IMG/VR virus record: IMGVR_UViG_3300035183_000082
Span: 1 to 36,979 of that record
Source: a virus
Reading direction: 5' to 3' (one strand)
DNA: 36,979 nt
Below the pieces are notes generated by a model that was given only the letters and a program-made list of their open reading frames with translations, was not told the DNA's origin and did not search any database. Within the stretch, counting starts at the first letter, position 1; each line of letters opens with the position of its first letter. Shown one piece after another: positions 13,543-22,362 of the stretch. Both the position numbers and the translations under genes were made by a program.

Positions 13543-16145
13543 TGGTCGAGAAAATTGAACAGCAGATTGTCCTGACTGGTGCTGAGCAGGTTGAAGCCCA
13601 GCTCAACAAGATCGGGGCTGCTGGCGAGCAAGCTTTCCGCAAGATTGATCAGGCCGCCAAGCAGGCTGGAAGCGGAAGCGGATTGAAGCAGATTGACAAG
13701 GGAGCATCGGATGCTTCCAAGTCACTGTCCGATCTCGCTACCGCTGCCCAGCGTATGCCCGGACCCCTCGGCAGCGTCGTCAGCATTGTGTCCGAGCTCG
13801 GCACGTCTCTAGGCACTATTGGCACGGCGGCGACGGTCTTCGTCGGGGCCGTGGGTGGGATCGGCATTGCTCTGACCAAGCTTGCTGAGTCAGCGGCGAA
13901 TACCACCACCGCTTTGCGCGACGCTGCCATCGCATCGGGTATTACGATTGAGGAGTTCCAGAAGTTCGCCTTTGCGGCGGAGCAGTCTGGTTCTTCTGCC
14001 GAGGCTATGCAGCGCGCCTTCGCCATTATTGCCGACGAAGCGGACAAGGCGCGGGAAGCGGGCACCCGTTCCTCTGGCGCATTTCAGCGACTTGGGATTG
14101 ATCTGCTGAATGCTTCCGGCAATACCCGGAACTTCGGCGACGTTCTTGGGGATCTGGCAGACAAGATCAAGGGGGCAAAGGACCCCTCTGACCAGCTCAC
14201 CATTGCCATCAGTGCGCTGACCCGTCGCGTCGGCCCTCAGCTCCTGCAAACCCTTCGTGACGGACGCCAGGGCTTTGCGGAGTTCGCCGCGACACTCGAT
14301 GCCCTGGGTGGGCCGATTACGACTGCCGAGGCGGAGCTTGGTGAGAACCTCTCCGATGCTCTTGACCGGACGGGTAAGGCCTTCGAGCTGCTCAGGACCC
14401 GCATCGGCCTCGCGTTTGCACCCGCCGTTATTGAGGGCGCCGATGCGTTGACGAAAGTCATTGCCGGACTTGGTGAGGTCCTGATCCCCCTTGCCGATGT
14501 AATCGGCGGTGCGCTGCTCAGCGGGCTAAAGGAGCTGGTCAATGTCGGCACCAACATCAAGGGCATCGTTACCGACATTGTTAGCATCGGTCAGAAGCTC
14601 GGTGACCTCGCTAACCAGCTCCCGATTGTGCGGCAACTTGTCGGCGCGTTCCGCGACCTTTCATCGGTCTTCAAGGATATCGTTTCGGTCATCCCCGGCG
14701 TCGGCTCATTCGTCCAAGCCCTGGACACCGCCAAGCTATCACTCGTCCAAGCCCTGGACACCGCCAAGCTATCACTCGACAAGCTGAACCAGCAGTTGGG
14801 CACGACTGGCGATGCTGCACGGAACGGATTGAACGCGGCGGGTCAGGCGGTCGATGAACTCGGTCGCAAGGTCGAAAACACCCGGCAGAATTTCCTTACC
14901 ATGGACTCTGCCATTGATGCAGTCGGAAACAAGGACAAGACGATCTCGGTCCTTGACGATGCGTTCAGGCGAGTCGACACCTCGGCGCAGCAGGCGGCTC
15001 AGGGTGGCATCTCCAGTGTTGCTACTGAGTTGGCAGGAGCCGGTGAAAGTGCGGCGCAAGCTGGCTCGGGTATCTCGCAGCTGTTCACCACACTAGATCA
15101 GGCGGCGGTGAACTTTTCCAATCAAATCACTACCGCGATTGGAAAGGTCACGGGTATTGACCTGACGCCATTCTTCCAGAAGTGGCAACAGACCTTCGAC
15201 CAGATTGTCAGTTCGGCATCGACCTCTGGTACCGATATTGTCAACGCTCTGGTCACCGCGATCTCGTCGGCAGACTTCTCCTCGATCTCCGGGGTGATCA
15301 CAGGCGCTTTCCAAGAAGCCGTCAACGAACTCAGCAACGTTGACTTCTCCGGTGCGGTCAGTGGGCTCGTTACCTCACTCCAGACGGCGTTAGCGCAGAT
15401 CCCGCAAATCGCGCAGAACACGTTCGGGCAGCTTCCCGCCATCCTGCAAAACATTGTTGCTCAGCTACCGGCACGGTTCCAGCAAGTTGCTGAGACCATC
15501 GGCCAAGCATTCAACACGGCGGTGAACCTGGCACGCACTGCCTTCTCGGCTCTTGGGACCGTCGCACAAACGGCTGGTAGTACTATCGCTGCTGCGATGA
15601 CCGCGGCCAAGTCCGACGTGGACTCTTTGAAGCAGGCAGCGGACAATGCGGCGGCAGCATTTAGCAATATGGCGGAAGCTGCCCGTGCAGCGGCGTCGGC
15701 AGCAGCAGCGGCGGCGGGTGCGGGTGCTGGTCACGCGCGTGGTGGTCCCGTTTACGGACCCGGCTCCAGCACGTCCGATAGCATCCCCGCGCGGCTGTCC
15801 GCTGGCGAGTGGGTGATCAGGGCCGCTGCCGTCCGCAAGTACGGTCATGCCCTATTCTATCTGCTCAACTCCATGCGCCTAGACCCGCGAAGGCTTCAGT
15901 CCATATTCACCCGAGGCTTCGCGCATGGCGGGCTTGTTAGTCCGCAAGCGATCAAGCCCGTTGCAGTTCCCCTCAGGATGGCAGGAGGTGGCCCCGTTCC
16001 GGCGCTTGCTCCTGTCACCCTGAACATCGGCGGTCAGTCCCTTACTGGGTTGCTGGCTCCTCGAGACGTTGCAGAAAAGCTCACGCGGTTCAGTATGAGT
16101 GAAAACATCAAGTCGGCTGGCCGTAAGCCGACATGGTTCTTCTAA
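13542..16145 (+). CDS. Tail tape measure protein
   Basis: An 867-residue tape measure that sets tail length and enters the cell envelope during DNA delivery. It is alanine-, glycine- and glutamine-rich with long coiled-coil potential at the N-terminus (IEQQIVLTGAEQVEAQLNKIG). Hydrophobic glycine-rich segments lie around residues 85-120 and 295-330. The C-terminal signature GGPVYGPGSSTSDSIPARLS followed by GEWVIRAAAVRKYG is common in phage and prophage tape measures. At about 0.15 nm per residue, the known rule for this family, the tail would be roughly 130 nm; that is inference. A perfect 11-residue tandem duplication is present at 391-412. Start overlaps the previous stop (TGATG). Confidence 0.85.
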   Translation: MVEKIEQQIVLTGAEQVEAQLNKIGAAGEQAFRKIDQAAKQAGSGSGLKQIDKGASDASKSLSDLATAAQRMPGPLGSVVSIVSELGTSLGTIGTAATVFVGAVGGIGIALTKLAESAANTTTALRDAAIASGITIEEFQKFAFAAEQSGSSAEAMQRAFAIIADEADKAREAGTRSSGAFQRLGIDLLNASGNTRNFGDVLGDLADKIKGAKDPSDQLTIAISALTRRVGPQLLQTLRDGRQGFAEFAATLDALGGPITTAEAELGENLSDALDRTGKAFELLRTRIGLAFAPAVIEGADALTKVIAGLGEVLIPLADVIGGALLSGLKELVNVGTNIKGIVTDIVSIGQKLGDLANQLPIVRQLVGAFRDLSSVFKDIVSVIPGVGSFVQALDTAKLSLVQALDTAKLSLDKLNQQLGTTGDAARNGLNAAGQAVDELGRKVENTRQNFLTMDSAIDAVGNKDKTISVLDDAFRRVDTSAQQAAQGGISSVATELAGAGESAAQAGSGISQLFTTLDQAAVNFSNQITTAIGKVTGIDLTPFFQKWQQTFDQIVSSASTSGTDIVNALVTAISSADFSSISGVITGAFQEAVNELSNVDFSGAVSGLVTSLQTALAQIPQIAQNTFGQLPAILQNIVAQLPARFQQVAETIGQAFNTAVNLARTAFSALGTVAQTAGSTIAAAMTAAKSDVDSLKQAADNAAAAFSNMAEAARAAASAAAAAAGAGAGHARGGPVYGPGSSTSDSIPARLSAGEWVIRAAAVRKYGHALFYLLNSMRLDPRRLQSIFTRGFAHGGLVSPQAIKPVAVPLRMAGGGPVPALAPVTLNIGGQSLTGLLAPRDVAEKLTRFSMSENIKSAGRKPTWFF
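14711..14776 (+). repeat. 33-bp perfect tandem repeat within the tape measure gene
   Basis: Two identical 33-base units at 14711-14743 and 14744-14776 encode VQALDTAKLSL twice (residues 391-401 and 402-412). The identity includes third codon positions, so the duplication is recent or maintained. It is in frame and adds one 11-residue helical step, which fits a ruler protein. Confidence 0.9.
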
Positions 16146-16158
16146 GGAGAAAGCGTGC

Positions 16159-17034
16159 ATGGCTATTGTCTACGTCACAACTGGGGCATGGGGCACTGGT
16201 ACAGGGGTCCCGAACTCTGCCGCTCAGGTCGATGGCAACTTCTACGACTTAGACCAGAGAGTGACCACCCTCGAGACGAGCGGAGTTTCGCCAAACAACA
16301 TCGCAAATATCACGGTCGTCGGTTCGCAGATGACCATCGTCATGGAAGACTCGTCGGTCTTTGGTCCCTTCACGCTCCCCATTGCGATGCTGCACTGGCG
16401 CGGTGACTGGGTGGCAGACGAGGATTATAACGAGTTGGACCTTGTCTTCGTCGCCGGCTCCGGTACCTACTTGGTTCTAAGAGATCACACTTCGGACCCA
16501 TATGAGTTCGACCCGAATGAAGTAGACTCTGAGAGCAACCCGCTCTACTTCCTGCTCTTCCCCGTACCGGACTTTAACCCGTCGTCGTTTAACTTGCAGG
16601 ATATTGGCAACGTTCTGGCAAGCGCTCCGACTGACGGAATGATCCTCGAGTATTCAGCGGCGAACACTGTTTGGGCAGCAGTGGTGCATCAGCACATAAT
16701 CGACTTCTACCGGGAAGGGACGATCCCACCCAGTCAAGTCATCTGGAGATGGGTGTCGATTGATAGTTTCTACCTCAACAATGCTGTCGCGCAGATCACG
16801 GGCTATGTGCCGACGCCTCCTAGTAATACCGTCAATTGTCAGCTTCGTCTAAATGGATCACAGATTGGTACGCTATCATTCGATGCGTTTAACAATCTGG
16901 CGACCGCTTCCCTGACCAGTCCTCAGCAGATTGCACCTTTCGACGTTCTCGACGTCTTTGCACCAGCAAACGCTACCAGCGACGCATTGGCAGATTTAAG
17001 CGTGACCCTGGCTCTATATAAGGGCGTCATGTAA
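16159..17034 (+). CDS. Putative tail tip or fibre protein with carbohydrate-binding-like segment
   Basis: A 291-residue protein. The N-terminal segment GTGTGVPNSAAQVDGNFYDLDQRV is a motif I associate with phage tail proteins that attach to the tip. It is followed by WRGDWVADEDYNELDLVFVAG and TYLVLRDHTS (from about residue 79), which has the W..Y..D.V...G..Y layout of CBM5/12-like or tail fibre carbohydrate-binding repeats. The C-terminal half is beta-rich. ATG 16159 follows AAGGAGA, 8-9 bases upstream; the earlier in-frame ATG lies inside the tape measure. Position right after the tape measure supports a distal tail role. Receptor recognition is inference. Confidence 0.6.
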   Translation: MAIVYVTTGAWGTGTGVPNSAAQVDGNFYDLDQRVTTLETSGVSPNNIANITVVGSQMTIVMEDSSVFGPFTLPIAMLHWRGDWVADEDYNELDLVFVAGSGTYLVLRDHTSDPYEFDPNEVDSESNPLYFLLFPVPDFNPSSFNLQDIGNVLASAPTDGMILEYSAANTVWAAVVHQHIIDFYREGTIPPSQVIWRWVSIDSFYLNNAVAQITGYVPTPPSNTVNCQLRLNGSQIGTLSFDAFNNLATASLTSPQQIAPFDVLDVFAPANATSDALADLSVTLALYKGVM

Positions 17035-17468
17035 TGTCGTTACCTCCGCGCACAGACCAGCTCGTGATCTCGAGCAGTAAGTTCCCACCATACTCAACGC
17101 GCGCAGCGAAGCAGTCGCTGACTGTTATTGATGCCGCAACACAGCTGGCGCGCACAGTGAATGGCGCCTTAGCTGACGTATCGGACCCCGTTTTTCGGAA
17201 GTTCCGATCAGAGATCACTTGTACCGATATGCAGGCTCCATTCCTCGCATGGCCCGGCACACAAGTGACGGTAGACTGTATTCAAGAACTATCGTATCTG
17301 ACCGCCGACAATAACCCGATTAGGACTGCAGTTCCTGGAAGTACGCGGGTGGTCGGTGATTATACGTTCTATCGCCCACGATTGACGATGCGGGTGAACG
17401 GCTACTCGATTGAAGAGGATGAGTGGGGTGCGGCAGTGAGCTGGACTATTCAGCTTGAGGAAGTCTGA
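17034..17468 (+). CDS. Putative minor tail protein, 144 residues
   Basis: A soluble, mostly beta protein with three cysteines. The C-terminal stretch YRPRLTMRVNGYSIEEDEWG and the final WTIQLEEV strand suggest a structural protein, but I recognise no family. It is coupled to both neighbours by TAATG and TGATG overlaps and sits between the fibre-like gene and the large tail hub-like gene, a usual place for distal tail components. Confidence 0.55.
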   Translation: MSLPPRTDQLVISSSKFPPYSTRAAKQSLTVIDAATQLARTVNGALADVSDPVFRKFRSEITCTDMQAPFLAWPGTQVTVDCIQELSYLTADNNPIRTAVPGSTRVVGDYTFYRPRLTMRVNGYSIEEDEWGAAVSWTIQLEEV

Positions 17469-19246
17469 TGACGTTCTACTTTGCGTGGGTAGATCCTGGT
17501 ACTGCGTTCAATGCAGGAACCCACTCGGTCGAGGACGAGGAAATCTTCTCGTTCGAGATCGTGCACTCCGAGGGTGACTTTGCTCAGCTGCAGATCGACA
17601 TCCGCAACCCGCGTGCGAACCTCCTCGATCCATCGCGCAAGCTGTGGGCGTGGCTGTCGCAGGATGGCACGGCGCTATTCTTTGGTCGCCTGGTTGCCTC
17701 CCCTGAGGATATCCAGAACGAGATTGTACGGTTGACCTTCCTTGCACGACCAGCTACTTATGAAGCTGACAAAGAAGCGCTCGCTGAGTCTCTTCGCACA
17801 CTGCCGTACTTCGACCCAATCTGGTTGGATGAAAACCGACTCGCTGATCCCGATGTTGTGCTAGAGGCTCGCTCCGAGCTCTGGCATATTGATCGCACGA
17901 CTCACGTACTGACGACCAGTAATATTACTGTTGGTGAGGACGGTACAGTCGTGTTGAACGCGGGTGATCACTTCTACGATGACCTTCGGTTCACCTATGG
18001 AGCGCCGCCTCTCCGCCGCGTCTCAGTCAAGGCCACCGTTAATTGGGATCAAGTGGCGGTCGGAACACTTGATATGACAAAGGAGCTGCTCGCGGCGTTT
18101 CAAACGGCTGGGTCGCCGCCCGGAGTCGTGTCGTCTTATACGGGTCAGGGGCTTGAAGCCGATTGGCCGAAAGCCAACTCGAATCTCCGTGGTGGGTGGA
18201 CAATCGGGCCTGATATTAGCCTTCGCCGCGCCGATGGTAGTGGGCGTCCATCGCGTTCCAAGATTGTCAAGGTCCGTAATATCACGGGTGGAGCTACTGT
18301 CGAAGCCGGCGACCTCGCGCAGCAGGTACTGGAGGTTCCGGGCAAGGCCAAGTTTTTCATCTGGGAGTTCTATCCGACCTTCCCCGTAGACTACGATGTC
18401 AAGCGTAAGCGCGTCGAAGTCGTTACGTTCACCTTGGAAGCGGACGTTCAGGCTCTTGTGGTGGATCCTGGAGAGGATGAGGAGTTTCTAATTACGCTGC
18501 AGACGAAGTCAGTCGGCGAGCCAGATTTGACCGATGAGTACTCCGAGCCGGCGATTGGGGATGTGCGTCGTAACTCATATATGAAGACACCGCGCGGGCA
18601 TCAAAGCTTTCAATACCTGATGCTCCTCGCGCGGGCCAAGCTCCTAGCACGTGCTCGCGCAGTGGAGATCGAGATCGGATGCCCGTTTGCTACTGGTGTT
18701 AATCTCTCTTGTAGGAAGAACGTTCAGGTATTCGATCCGCGTCTACCGAATGGTTCTGCTATTGGTAAGATCATCGAGTACCGTTTAACTGCGACCGGCG
18801 ATGGCGAGCAGCGATGTAAAATCGTCATTGGGTGCACAATCGGGGAGGGAAACACACTTATCATTAACCCAGGAACCGGTACCTACTGTGATGCGTCGTA
18901 CTGCGGCAATGACTATCAGCAATTCACTGGGGCCCAGATTGGCGTGGCCAATGACGAGATGGCCTACGACAGTTATGACGATGTACCAATACCTGATGAT
19001 GGGATCAATTTCCTGAACTTGAAGGCACAGGACGTCATTACGTCGTTTCAGGTGTTCAACGGTGAGAGCGCGCAGCAGAGTGTGCTCAACACAACATTCC
19101 AGGATATCCCGGCGGCTGTCGAAGCGCTCAATGCGGCCTTCACAGAAGCCGAGCTCGTTCTACGGCCGCTTACGGGAGGCCCCTTCCAGACGAATTTCGA
19201 CGTGACAGTTTCTGATTTGAAGATTCCGAAGACGATTGAGTTGTAG
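17468..19246 (+). CDS. Large distal tail / hub-like protein, 592 residues
   Basis: The largest protein after the tape measure. The N-terminal region (FEIVHSEGDFAQLQIDIRNPRA, then LWAWLSQDG and LFFGRLVASPE) has the layout of phage tail hub and baseplate proteins of the gp27/gpD type, which form the ring at the tail tip. The middle, about residues 200-420, is beta-rich and the end contains two short Cys-bearing loops (TYCDASYCGNDY). The last part, about 480-592, is acidic. It probably connects the tube to receptor-binding proteins. Assignment rests on N-terminal pattern, size and position. Confidence 0.6.
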   Translation: MTFYFAWVDPGTAFNAGTHSVEDEEIFSFEIVHSEGDFAQLQIDIRNPRANLLDPSRKLWAWLSQDGTALFFGRLVASPEDIQNEIVRLTFLARPATYEADKEALAESLRTLPYFDPIWLDENRLADPDVVLEARSELWHIDRTTHVLTTSNITVGEDGTVVLNAGDHFYDDLRFTYGAPPLRRVSVKATVNWDQVAVGTLDMTKELLAAFQTAGSPPGVVSSYTGQGLEADWPKANSNLRGGWTIGPDISLRRADGSGRPSRSKIVKVRNITGGATVEAGDLAQQVLEVPGKAKFFIWEFYPTFPVDYDVKRKRVEVVTFTLEADVQALVVDPGEDEEFLITLQTKSVGEPDLTDEYSEPAIGDVRRNSYMKTPRGHQSFQYLMLLARAKLLARARAVEIEIGCPFATGVNLSCRKNVQVFDPRLPNGSAIGKIIEYRLTATGDGEQRCKIVIGCTIGEGNTLIINPGTGTYCDASYCGNDYQQFTGAQIGVANDEMAYDSYDDVPIPDDGINFLNLKAQDVITSFQVFNGESAQQSVLNTTFQDIPAAVEALNAAFTEAELVLRPLTGGPFQTNFDVTVSDLKIPKTIEL

Positions 19247-19248
19247 AC

Positions 19249-19794
19249 ATGACTATTGGCGTCCTGGCTCAAATCATCCCCGTTACAATGAGGCCAAACG
19301 CGCCGCCTGACAAGCAGCGGACCGTGCCGGACCCTAACGTGGGTATTCGGTGGGGTAAGATGTCGCAATTCCGCTTCTCGGCTCAGAGCCCTGAGTTAGG
19401 GACAACCGGGGAGGTACCAGGAGCTCCCCTCCCATTCGTTCGTAATTCTACCAAGCATAAGTTCGAGACGCGTATTGAGACGATCCCTGCTCCGAACTTC
19501 ACTCAGTTCCGCAAGTTCAATCCTATCTTCGAGCACATCTTTTTTGGTGCTGATGGTAGCATAGAGCACAGCAGAGGGTCACAGGAACTGAACGGGGAGG
19601 TATATGAGTATCAGGTTGATTTGGGCGAGGAGGCGCAGCAGGAGATTGTCGGCTTCACGTCTTATCCTGATGGAAGTGTTGTTGAACGTTTCAAGACAAT
19701 ACTAGTCAAGCGTCTATTAGACGTAGCGATCACTAAACGACCATCGAGTCCAACGCCAGGCGGTCTAGGACGGGCGGAAGGAGAGCGAGAGTAG
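19249..19794 (+). CDS. PDVGxRWG-family tail-associated protein A (181 residues)
   Basis: First of three tandem paralogs. The N-terminus carries IIPVTMRPN, then DKQR and PDPNVGIRWGKMSQFRFS, which is repeated in the next two genes with small changes (here Asn replaces Asp in PDVG). The rest shares nothing obvious with them. The C-terminus is acidic and ends in a glycine- and serine-rich tail. The gene begins 2 bases after the hub gene stop. I recognise no family; by position it is a candidate tail tip, receptor-binding or fibre adaptor protein. Confidence 0.6.
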   Translation: MTIGVLAQIIPVTMRPNAPPDKQRTVPDPNVGIRWGKMSQFRFSAQSPELGTTGEVPGAPLPFVRNSTKHKFETRIETIPAPNFTQFRKFNPIFEHIFFGADGSIEHSRGSQELNGEVYEYQVDLGEEAQQEIVGFTSYPDGSVVERFKTILVKRLLDVAITKRPSSPTPGGLGRAEGERE

Positions 19795-19797
19795 CAG

Positions 19798-20250
19798 ATG
19801 GCACGTTTGGAGCAAGTTCTAAGCCAATACATTCCAGTCGTGGCGAGGTCAAACACATCGCCCACGAAGCAGCGTGAGATTGTCGATCCCGATGTTGGGA
19901 TTAGATGGGGCAAGGAGGCTTCCTTTGAGTTCTCCACAGCTGGCTTGATAAACGGTACTCTGCAGCCGGGACAGAAGGGGTTATGGGTCGAGATTGAAGA
20001 GAACAACGATAACCCACCCCGGCGTAGAAAAGAAATCCCAGCTTCCTTAGACATCTCTCGCGGTCTAGCGCATATAGAAGAACACTGCTTCTCGTGGGCA
20101 CCTACGATGGGTAGGGCGGTGTTCTTGGTGCCCACTGATTGGACTCTTGAGTTCACGGAGACTCTCCCTAAGAGACACCTCGGCGAGCTAGGTAATCCGG
20201 TTCGTCGTACCAAGTACATTATGAGTAGGGCAGCCGGAGTTTTTGACTGA
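19798..20250 (+). CDS. PDVGxRWG-family tail-associated protein B (150 residues)
   Basis: Second paralog. It shares the start IPVVARSN, then TKQREIVDPDVGIRWGKEAS with F-E-F-S after it, in the same order and spacing as protein A. The remaining 100 residues are different and include a basic PPRRRKEIP stretch. It starts 3 bases after gene A stops and ends overlapping gene C (TGATG). The base composition looks more AT-rich than the head genes, which may mean later acquisition or fast evolution. Confidence 0.6.
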   Translation: MARLEQVLSQYIPVVARSNTSPTKQREIVDPDVGIRWGKEASFEFSTAGLINGTLQPGQKGLWVEIEENNDNPPRRRKEIPASLDISRGLAHIEEHCFSWAPTMGRAVFLVPTDWTLEFTETLPKRHLGELGNPVRRTKYIMSRAAGVFD

Positions 20251-20837
20251 TGATTACCCGTGGTAGACCAGCGCATGTAAGCAGGTGGGTTAATCCTCGC
20301 ATCCCGATCCCTGTCTTCCAGACGGAAGGCGATCCCGAGCCCAAGCAGCGACCAGCTCCTGAGCCAGACGTGGGTACGCGTTGGGGGCGGCCCGCAGACT
20401 TGGCGTTTGCGCTGCCTCCTAGCAATCTTGACAATGGCGACAATCAGCAAGACTTGCCACCTAGTCTTGTGGTCGAAGATGCTGTGGAAGAGAGGTTGTT
20501 TGTAGGCAATGGTGTAGAGCACGCGACCGATCATCTTGGCAGAATTATCGCTTCCTCCCCACCCTTCGACAAGCACGACAACCCATTCTTAATACGTACC
20601 ATCTACTTCTGTGGAACCTTTACTGAGAAGTCGGAGGAGAAGAAGACCCTTCCTACAGGCGTAGAGGTTATTACGCCAGTAGAGACGCACATACGGCAAT
20701 ATGTTCAGTGGGACTCCGTACCAGACTGGGTTGATCTGAAGTATGACCTCGGCACCACCCTGGACGAGACACCGGTGCCTCCTGGAGGTCACCCCCCACA
20801 ACGATGTGGTCCGACAATCATTGGTCCAGGTGGGTAA
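20250..20837 (+). CDS. PDVGxRWG-family tail-associated protein C (195 residues)
   Basis: Third paralog. RIPIPVF, then PKQRPAPEPDVGTRWGRPADLAFA repeat the shared N-terminal block at residues 17-56. The remainder is acidic and differs from A and B. The C-terminus is proline- and glycine-rich (PVPPGGHPPQ). The gene is coupled to B by overlap and is followed after one base by the start of a membrane protein gene at 20839, so it is the last tail gene before the lysis module. Function unknown. Confidence 0.6.
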   Translation: MITRGRPAHVSRWVNPRIPIPVFQTEGDPEPKQRPAPEPDVGTRWGRPADLAFALPPSNLDNGDNQQDLPPSLVVEDAVEERLFVGNGVEHATDHLGRIIASSPPFDKHDNPFLIRTIYFCGTFTEKSEEKKTLPTGVEVITPVETHIRQYVQWDSVPDWVDLKYDLGTTLDETPVPPGGHPPQRCGPTIIGPGG

Positions 20838-20838
20838 A

Positions 20839-21129
20839 ATGCCTGACGCCGATCTGATCACAGCAATTTTCGACAACCTGGGCATCGCGGGCCTCGGTTG
20901 GGTCGTTGCACTATTCCTCGGCGTTGCTCTCGGCTACGTGCTGAGGTGGATTGCAAGAGAGCAGTCCAAGTGGCACGAGATCGAGCAGGAGCGTTCGGAC
21001 AAGGTGCTCGATGCGCTGAACCGAAACACGGAAGTGATTGCGCGGCACTCTGTCGCCTTTGAGCTGATCACGCGCGACTTGCAGGAGAAGCTCAAGGAGC
21101 TGATCTACAAGGGAGGCTTGAAGCAATGA
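20839..21129 (+). CDS. Small membrane protein with one TM segment (holin candidate)
   Basis: A 96-residue protein. Residues about 14-36 form one hydrophobic segment (LGWVVALFLGVALGYVLRW) followed by a charged helical cytoplasmic tail with coiled-coil character (IEQERSDKVLDALNRNTEV and then DLQEKLKELIYKGG). Proteins of this layout are common at the start of phage lysis modules and may be holins or holin regulators. The ATG at 20839 is preceded by GGTGGG. The end overlaps the next gene (ATGA). Holin function is not proven by the sequence. Confidence 0.55.
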   Translation: MPDADLITAIFDNLGIAGLGWVVALFLGVALGYVLRWIAREQSKWHEIEQERSDKVLDALNRNTEVIARHSVAFELITRDLQEKLKELIYKGGLKQ

Positions 21130-21341
21130 GTTTCTCAAAGCTCATGTCCTACTTGACAGGCGTTGATGTAAGCAAGGCGCGTGAGCTCAAGCGGCTGGAG
21201 ATATTGCAATCCGCCGCGCGCAATGCGGAGGTGCACGATTTCGCGCGGCAGCAGATGCGGAGGTCTAACACAGCCCTTGCACAAATGCTGCGTTTCCTTG
21301 ATATGCAACAGGCGAAGAAAGACAGGAGGCCCGGGCTATGA
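21126..21341 (+). CDS. Hypothetical protein, 71 residues
   Basis: A small basic, helix-rich soluble protein (KARELKRLEILQSAARNAE and RQQMRRSNTALAQMLRF). No membrane segment and no recognised family. It is linked by ATGA overlap to the single-TM protein before it and by an ATGATG overlap to the multi-TM protein after it, so it could be a partner of a holin complex. Function unknown. Confidence 0.6.
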   Translation: MSFSKLMSYLTGVDVSKARELKRLEILQSAARNAEVHDFARQQMRRSNTALAQMLRFLDMQQAKKDRRPGL

Positions 21342-21754
21342 TGCTGCTTCATGAAATGACTCACGGTGGCTGGTTCATCCTGTCACTGATCCTTGCTGGC
21401 ATGTTTACCAATATCACCCTTCGTGCGTGGTCCGAACTCGGCTATGGCGCGACGGAGACGAAAGCGGCAATCTCGCTCACCACGTACTTCGTTGCTTCTG
21501 CCTTCGCGCGCATGTGGAACTGGCTGATCATTTGGCTACCTCAGCATGGGTACCCGGAGCAAGGAGCGGTGGTTTTCACCTGGGTCTGGTGGCCGATCCT
21601 CGCCAATTTGATTGGCGTTGCCGGGGCTTTGTGTGCCGTCCGAATTTTTTACCCGTGGTTCAGCCGTAAAGAGGGTATGATCAGACAGGACACGACCTGG
21701 CTCATGCCCCTGGCAGTCGCCATCGTGTTCCTAGCAATTACGACTGCATGGTAA
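21338..21754 (+). CDS. Multi-spanning membrane protein (putative holin)
   Basis: A 138-residue protein with about four predicted hydrophobic segments: about 11-28, 45-70, 78-106 and 121-138. It has several aromatic residues at the interfaces (WNWLIIWLP, FTWVWWPIL). Size and place directly before the endolysin and spanin genes suggest a holin or pinholin component that releases or activates the SAR endolysin. It has no family motif that I recognise. Confidence 0.55.
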   Translation: MMLLHEMTHGGWFILSLILAGMFTNITLRAWSELGYGATETKAAISLTTYFVASAFARMWNWLIIWLPQHGYPEQGAVVFTWVWWPILANLIGVAGALCAVRIFYPWFSRKEGMIRQDTTWLMPLAVAIVFLAITTAW

Positions 21755-21764
21755 GGAGCGCGCA

Positions 21765-22040
21765 ATGGACCCGAAGACAGCTCTTGTAGTTCTGTTCGCC
21801 TTCTGCTCGATGCCGACAGGCGATTGTTCTCTGGTCGCAATTCACCCGCAGGGTGGCCCGACATTCGAGAACAAGCAGGAGTGCCGTGCGTTCGCGCTGG
21901 CGCTCAATAGCGATAAGTCCCGGCAAGAGGATTTACTCGAGGGTCATTCACTCCTGCAGCCGCCTTACAATACCCATGCGGTCTGTGGAACCATCGAGGA
22001 GAAAGTGGAGATACTGCAGTTCCTACACGGAAAGGGGTAG
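21765..22040 (+). CDS. Small exported Cys-containing protein, 91 residues
   Basis: Begins with a hydrophobic signal-like segment (TALVVLFAFCSMP) and then carries four more-or-less spaced cysteines including NKQECRAFALAL and HAVCGTIEEK. It is probably periplasmic or membrane anchored. AAGGAG lies 6 bases before ATG 21765. The cysteine placement resembles the next gene, so the two may be diverged relatives. A role in lysis or superinfection exclusion is possible, but not shown. Confidence 0.55.
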   Translation: MDPKTALVVLFAFCSMPTGDCSLVAIHPQGGPTFENKQECRAFALALNSDKSRQEDLLEGHSLLQPPYNTHAVCGTIEEKVEILQFLHGKG

Positions 22041-22043
22041 GTC

Positions 22044-22352
22044 ATGATCAAGTGCTTTCTAGTCATCTGCTCGGTCGCCAATCCAAACGCGTGCGGCGCA
22101 CCACTCGACATTACGCCGACAGATCACATCGTCACGTCTCCGATGGAGTGCGGGCGAGGTGGAGCAATCCTGTTCTCGCAAAAGCGCAGTGAGCAGCAAA
22201 CGCCGGAGCAGCTCGCCGATGGCAAGCCCGCTCCCGTTGAGGTCTTCGCAAAGACCTACTCCCGCATGGAAGGCGACGGCTCGGACATTGTTCCAAACTG
22301 GATTGCCGAAGAGAAGCGGCGCTTGACCGCGCAAGAACCTCAAATCAAGTAG
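22044..22352 (+). CDS. Small exported Cys-containing protein, 102 residues
   Basis: A short hydrophobic N-terminus (KCFLVICSVAN) precedes a hydrophilic domain with cysteines at ACGAP and PMECGRGG, again giving the early-Cys then E-C pattern of the gene before. It starts 3 bases after that gene stops. The C-terminus is charged. No family is recognised. Position immediately before the endolysin makes a lysis-associated or envelope role plausible. Confidence 0.55.
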   Translation: MIKCFLVICSVANPNACGAPLDITPTDHIVTSPMECGRGGAILFSQKRSEQQTPEQLADGKPAPVEVFAKTYSRMEGDGSDIVPNWIAEEKRRLTAQEPQIK

Positions 22353-22362
22353 GAAGACGTCA

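Noticed and set aside
14711-14776. Tandem repeat considered as a CRISPR unit
   Set aside because: The two units are directly adjacent with no spacer, inside a coding frame, and there are no cas genes.
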